Assembly (NCBI GenBank): GCA_947302975.1
Contig: CAMYXA010000007.1
Coordinates: 1-42,934, forward strand
DNA length: 42,934 nt
Origin: an uncultured Candidatus Saccharibacteria bacterium
Lineage (GTDB): Bacteria; Patescibacteriota; Saccharimonadia; Saccharimonadales; Saccharimonadaceae
Reading direction: 5' to 3'
The translations under genes and the position numbers were made by a program. Under the pieces are notes generated by a model. That model made no database searches, was not told the origin of the DNA, and saw nothing but the letters and a program-made list of their open reading frames with translations. Of the stretch, positions 40,892 to 42,934 are shown piece by piece. Numbering within the stretch: the first letter of the stretch is position 1; every line of letters begins with the position of its first letter.

Positions 40892-40932
40892 TATTTTTCA
40901 AAATGCTTATGTCTTGCGCGAGTTCTCTCATG

Positions 40933-40941
40933 TGATAAAAT
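40933..40941 (+). promoter_or_regulatory. Extended -10 of tpiA
   Basis: TGA-TAAAAT, 6 bases before the ATG at 40948. Confidence 0.55.
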
Positions 40942-40947
40942 AAAAGC

Positions 40948-41718
40948 ATGAAAACGTACGTAGTGGGCAACTGGAAGATGAACTTCACAGTCGGAGAATC
41001 TTCCATCTATCTTCATAAACTTCTAAAATCCGTCCCAAGAGCAAAAGATCTCGAGGTTGTTATTGCCCCGTCAACCATTGCTCTGCAACCACTTTCCCTC
41101 CAGGTCGACCGCCATGTTATGAAGCTTGCTGCCCAAAACGCCTTCTATTGTGATTCTGGCACCTTCACCGGTGAAACTTCGTTTACCCAACTACGCGGAA
41201 TCGTTGACTATGCCATCATTGGCCACTCTGAACGCCGTCATATCTTCGGCGAAAGTGACAAATTTGTCCAAAAGAAAACCGCCGCTGCCGTCCGCAACAA
41301 AATCATCCCAATCGTCTGTATTGGTGAAACCGAATCTGAACGCGCCTTCGGCGAAACCGCCGACGTCCTCCGCGACCAACTCATCGGCGCTCTCCTCGAC
41401 GTCTCCGAAGAAGATCTAGACAAAGTCATCATCGCCTACGACCCTGTTTGGGCCATCTCCGCTAACAACGCCGCCCGCCTCGCCAATCTCGACGAAGTCG
41501 CCAGCGCCGTCACCCTTATTCGCGAAACTCTCGAAGAAACCTACGGCAAAAAAGTCGCCGAAAACACTCCAGTTCTCTTCGGTGGTAGCGTCAACGCCTC
41601 AAACGCCGGCGCCTACCTCACTGTCCCTGGTGTGAACGGCCTTCTTATGAGTAGCTCCAGCTTGATACTGAGTGAGTTCACTAGTATAATTGAGGTAGCA
41701 AAAAGAGTAAAATCATGA
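40948..41718 (+). CDS. tpiA: Triosephosphate isomerase homolog with changed catalytic loop
   Basis: 256 residues, a normal TIM length. Asn8 and Lys10 (VGNWKMN), His93 (IIGHSERR) and FGESD are intact. However, the motif that reads AYEPVWAIGTG in TIMs reads AYDPVWAISAN: the catalytic Glu165 is Asp165, and the phosphate-gripping loop 6 is altered. The YGGS of loop 7 reads FGGS and the Gly-Gly phosphate site near the end reads SSSS (GLLMSSSSL). It may be a slow TIM or have another small substrate. ATGA overlap with the next gene; leaderless start. Confidence 0.88.
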   Translation: MKTYVVGNWKMNFTVGESSIYLHKLLKSVPRAKDLEVVIAPSTIALQPLSLQVDRHVMKLAAQNAFYCDSGTFTGETSFTQLRGIVDYAIIGHSERRHIFGESDKFVQKKTAAAVRNKIIPIVCIGETESERAFGETADVLRDQLIGALLDVSEEDLDKVIIAYDPVWAISANNAARLANLDEVASAVTLIRETLEETYGKKVAENTPVLFGGSVNASNAGAYLTVPGVNGLLMSSSSLILSEFTSIIEVAKRVKS

Positions 41719-42716
41719 ACCATCGCTATATCGATTTCGTCCCAAAAAAACACACCGAGCCAACCGAGCCGGTCGTTTCCCATGTCGTAAAAGTGAACAT
41801 TTTTGACCCTGCCGAAGAAACTGCCGACGAATATCAAGAAGATGTCTTTGAGGAACTCGTTAGTGCCCCTGCCTCTGAATTTAAACCAGCTGACGAAGAA
41901 ACCTCAGTTGAGGATATCTTGGAGGACGTCGCCCCAGAACTAGTTGAAGAGCCAATCGCAAATCCTGCCGAAGAAACCGCTGAAAAACCAGCCGCCGAGC
42001 TCATCGAAGAACCTCTCGAAACCGAGCCTGTCGAAGAAGATTTTGAATCCCCTGAAGATGAAGTTTTTGAGGAGCCTTCTGAGCCTGAGAAGACCGAAGA
42101 AGCTAAGGCCGAAATCGAAACCATCGAAACCATCGAAGAAGAGCTTCCAAACGCCAAAACCTTCGAAACGCAATCTTCCGCCGCCTTCGGCGTCTTCGAA
42201 GATTACGTCCCAATCGACTCTAGAAAAGCCGGCTACTACGCCGCCAACTTCGAAAAACGCCCTCTCTCTGAACCTGCAAACAGGAACTCGAAAGCCGCCT
42301 CTAGTGCCGCTGCCCCTGTTGCTGATACTGCCGCTAGCACCACCACCGACGCCTCCGCCGAGGTCAAGGCCGCCAAAGCTGAAAAGATCCTCAAGCGCCC
42401 AGACCTAAAATCTGGCCTAAGATCCGAAAAGGGAACAGAAGAAGGCAAATCTTCCGAAGAAAAAGCCAAACCAGAGTCAAAATCAGCCATCCAAACCCCT
42501 CGTTTCATCAATACCCGCAACATCGAAAAGCGTCCTCTCTCGAAGACGAACTATCAGGCTCGCGCCGAAGCCCCAAAAAACGTCCTCTCTGACCCAGTCA
42601 CCATCGTTGACCGCCCAGAAAAAGAGTCCCGCATCGGCCTTATTCTCACGATCATCTTCACTATCGTCCTCGGCGCCGCTGTCGGCACAATCGCCTTCTT
42701 GTTGATGCCGAAATAA
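41715..42716 (+). CDS. Acidic low-complexity protein with C-terminal membrane anchor
   Basis: 333 residues. Residues about 25-150 are dominated by Glu, Pro, Ala and Val (repeated EEP/AEE units), about 150-190 contain AFGVFEDYVPID and a repeated FEKRPLS-type element that recurs as IEKRPLS near residue 273. The C-terminus (IGLILTIIFTIVLGAAVGTIAFLLM) is one membrane helix with only two residues after it. Likely a cytoplasmic disordered tail-anchored protein. It is coupled to tpiA by a 4-base overlap. Function unknown. Confidence 0.65.
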   Translation: MNHRYIDFVPKKHTEPTEPVVSHVVKVNIFDPAEETADEYQEDVFEELVSAPASEFKPADEETSVEDILEDVAPELVEEPIANPAEETAEKPAAELIEEPLETEPVEEDFESPEDEVFEEPSEPEKTEEAKAEIETIETIEEELPNAKTFETQSSAAFGVFEDYVPIDSRKAGYYAANFEKRPLSEPANRNSKAASSAAAPVADTAASTTTDASAEVKAAKAEKILKRPDLKSGLRSEKGTEEGKSSEEKAKPESKSAIQTPRFINTRNIEKRPLSKTNYQARAEAPKNVLSDPVTIVDRPEKESRIGLILTIIFTIVLGAAVGTIAFLLMPK

Positions 42717-42718
42717 TA

Positions 42719-42727
42719 TGCTATAAT
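42719..42727 (+). promoter_or_regulatory. Extended -10 of tRNA-His
   Basis: TGC-TATAAT, 10 bases before the tRNA, starting 2 bases after the preceding stop. Confidence 0.6.
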
Positions 42728-42737
42728 AACCACATCT

Positions 42738-42815
42738 GGCGGGAATAGCTCAGTTGGTTAGAGCGTCTGATTGTGGTCCAGAAGGTCGCAGGTTCAATTC
42801 CTGTTTCCCGCCCCA
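42738..42815 (+). tRNA. tRNA-His (anticodon GUG) with encoded G-1
   Basis: Acceptor GCGGGAA/TTCCCGC, with an extra G at 42738 opposite C73, the histidine identity element. Anticodon stem TCTGA/CCAGA-type with loop containing GTG, T arm GCAGG-TTCAATT-CCTGT, encoded CCA at 42813-42815. Confidence 0.95.
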
Positions 42816-42819
42816 GTTT

Positions 42820-42856
42820 AGAATAAAAAGATTCTTTTTAAAAGATTCTTTTTTTT
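42820..42856 (+). terminator. Possible AT-rich terminator after tRNA-His
   Basis: Two tandem weak hairpins of the form AAAAAG-ATT-CTTTTT (42825-42839) and AAAAG-ATT-CTTTT (42840-42852), the second followed by a T run up to 42856. Confidence 0.45.
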
Positions 42857-42865
42857 ATAAAATGT

Positions 42866-42896
42866 TATAATAGTATATCTTAATAAAAGTAAGGAG
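42866..42896 (+). promoter_or_regulatory. -10 box and ribosome site of the last gene
   Basis: TGT-TATAAT with the hexamer at 42866-42871, followed by a leader with AAGGAG at 42891-42896, 6 bases before the ATG. This gene has a conventional leader. Confidence 0.6.
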
Positions 42897-42902
42897 AATC
42901 AT

Positions 42903-42934
42903 ATGAATTATAAGAAAATAGTGGTTGCTGGTGG
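42903..42934 (+). CDS. Start of a gene cut by the window edge
   Basis: Only ten codons are visible (MNYKKIVVAGG). The beta strand followed by a glycine pair looks like the start of a Rossmann-type nucleotide-binding domain, but this is too little for an identification. Confidence 0.5.
   Translation, partial: MNYKKIVVAG

Noticed and set aside
1-42934. CRISPR arrays, insertion sequences, prophage genes
   Set aside because: I saw no regularly spaced repeats, transposase or integrase genes or phage structural genes.
1-42934. UGA recoding as glycine (as in Gracilibacteria/SR1)
   Set aside because: UGA ends several genes at the expected family C-terminus (for example hsdS at 5702 and the DUF2321-like gene at 4494), and no conserved protein has an internal UGA.

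Overview
The window looks like part of a small, streamlined bacterial genome of the Candidate Phyla Radiation (Patescibacteria), most likely a Saccharibacteria (TM7) relative. This is inferred from several things: very tight gene packing with many 1-4 base overlaps, UGA used as an ordinary stop (against the UGA-recoding Gracilibacteria/SR1), a tandem pair of FISUMP-type surface proteins, type IV pilin-like genes, a two-domain RNase HII-YraN fusion, and housekeeping genes with lineage-like oddities. The lineage call is an inference, not a database result.

Layout. 1-1250: end of an AT-rich accessory stretch (ClbS/DfsB-like, TfoX-like, flavodoxin-like). 1306-9534: a complete type I restriction-modification operon (short single-TRD HsdS-like protein, HsdM, a DUF4145 protein, a membrane-anchored zinc-ribbon DUF2321-like protein, full HsdS, HsdR, YgjP-like metallopeptidase) that ends next to a degenerate tRNA-like hairpin and an intact tRNA-Lys. 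9763-13632: surface polysaccharide genes (polyprenyl-phosphate sugar transferase, GT4, O-antigen ligase/polymerase-like). 13629-15759: ruvA, rplS, rnhB-yraN. 15899-18859: ychF (reverse), pyrophosphatase-like, DMT transporter, two small genes. 18856-22064: two paralogous secreted surface proteins with duplicated promoter/operator. 22069-25465: RNase J, tRNA-Leu, GT8 and a 28-residue basic peptide. 25512-29615: DsbA-like, CBS protein, aspS, two lineage-type hypotheticals. 29709-33466: tRNA-Ile(UAU), an FtsB-like protein, three pilin-like genes, initiator tRNA. 33522-37768: an FAD oxidoreductase without its redox cysteines, small proteins, a lamin-tail surface protein, an adenylate-kinase-like enzyme. 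37786-38077: a probable structured non-coding RNA with a pseudoknot. 38130-40073: CIRCE-hrcA-grpE, then bL25. 40070-42934: degenerate PfkB-like protein, a remodelled triosephosphate isomerase, an acidic membrane protein, tRNA-His and the start of another gene.

Two things tie the window together. First, most transcription units have an extended -10 box (TGnTATAAT) only 6-7 bases before the start codon, so their mRNAs should be leaderless; other genes (rplS, rplY, the 67- and 28-residue proteins, dsbA-like) have a normal leader with a Shine-Dalgarno site. Second, several 'housekeeping' proteins (TIM, lipoamide-dehydrogenase-like, PfkB-like) and the initiator tRNA have lost or changed residues that are usually considered essential.

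The strongest leads for undescribed biology are the pseudoknotted RNA upstream of hrcA, the accessory DUF4145/DUF2321 pair inside the restriction operon, the overlapping perfect palindromes in hsdS, the leaderless promoter architecture, and the natural Glu-to-Asp triosephosphate isomerase.
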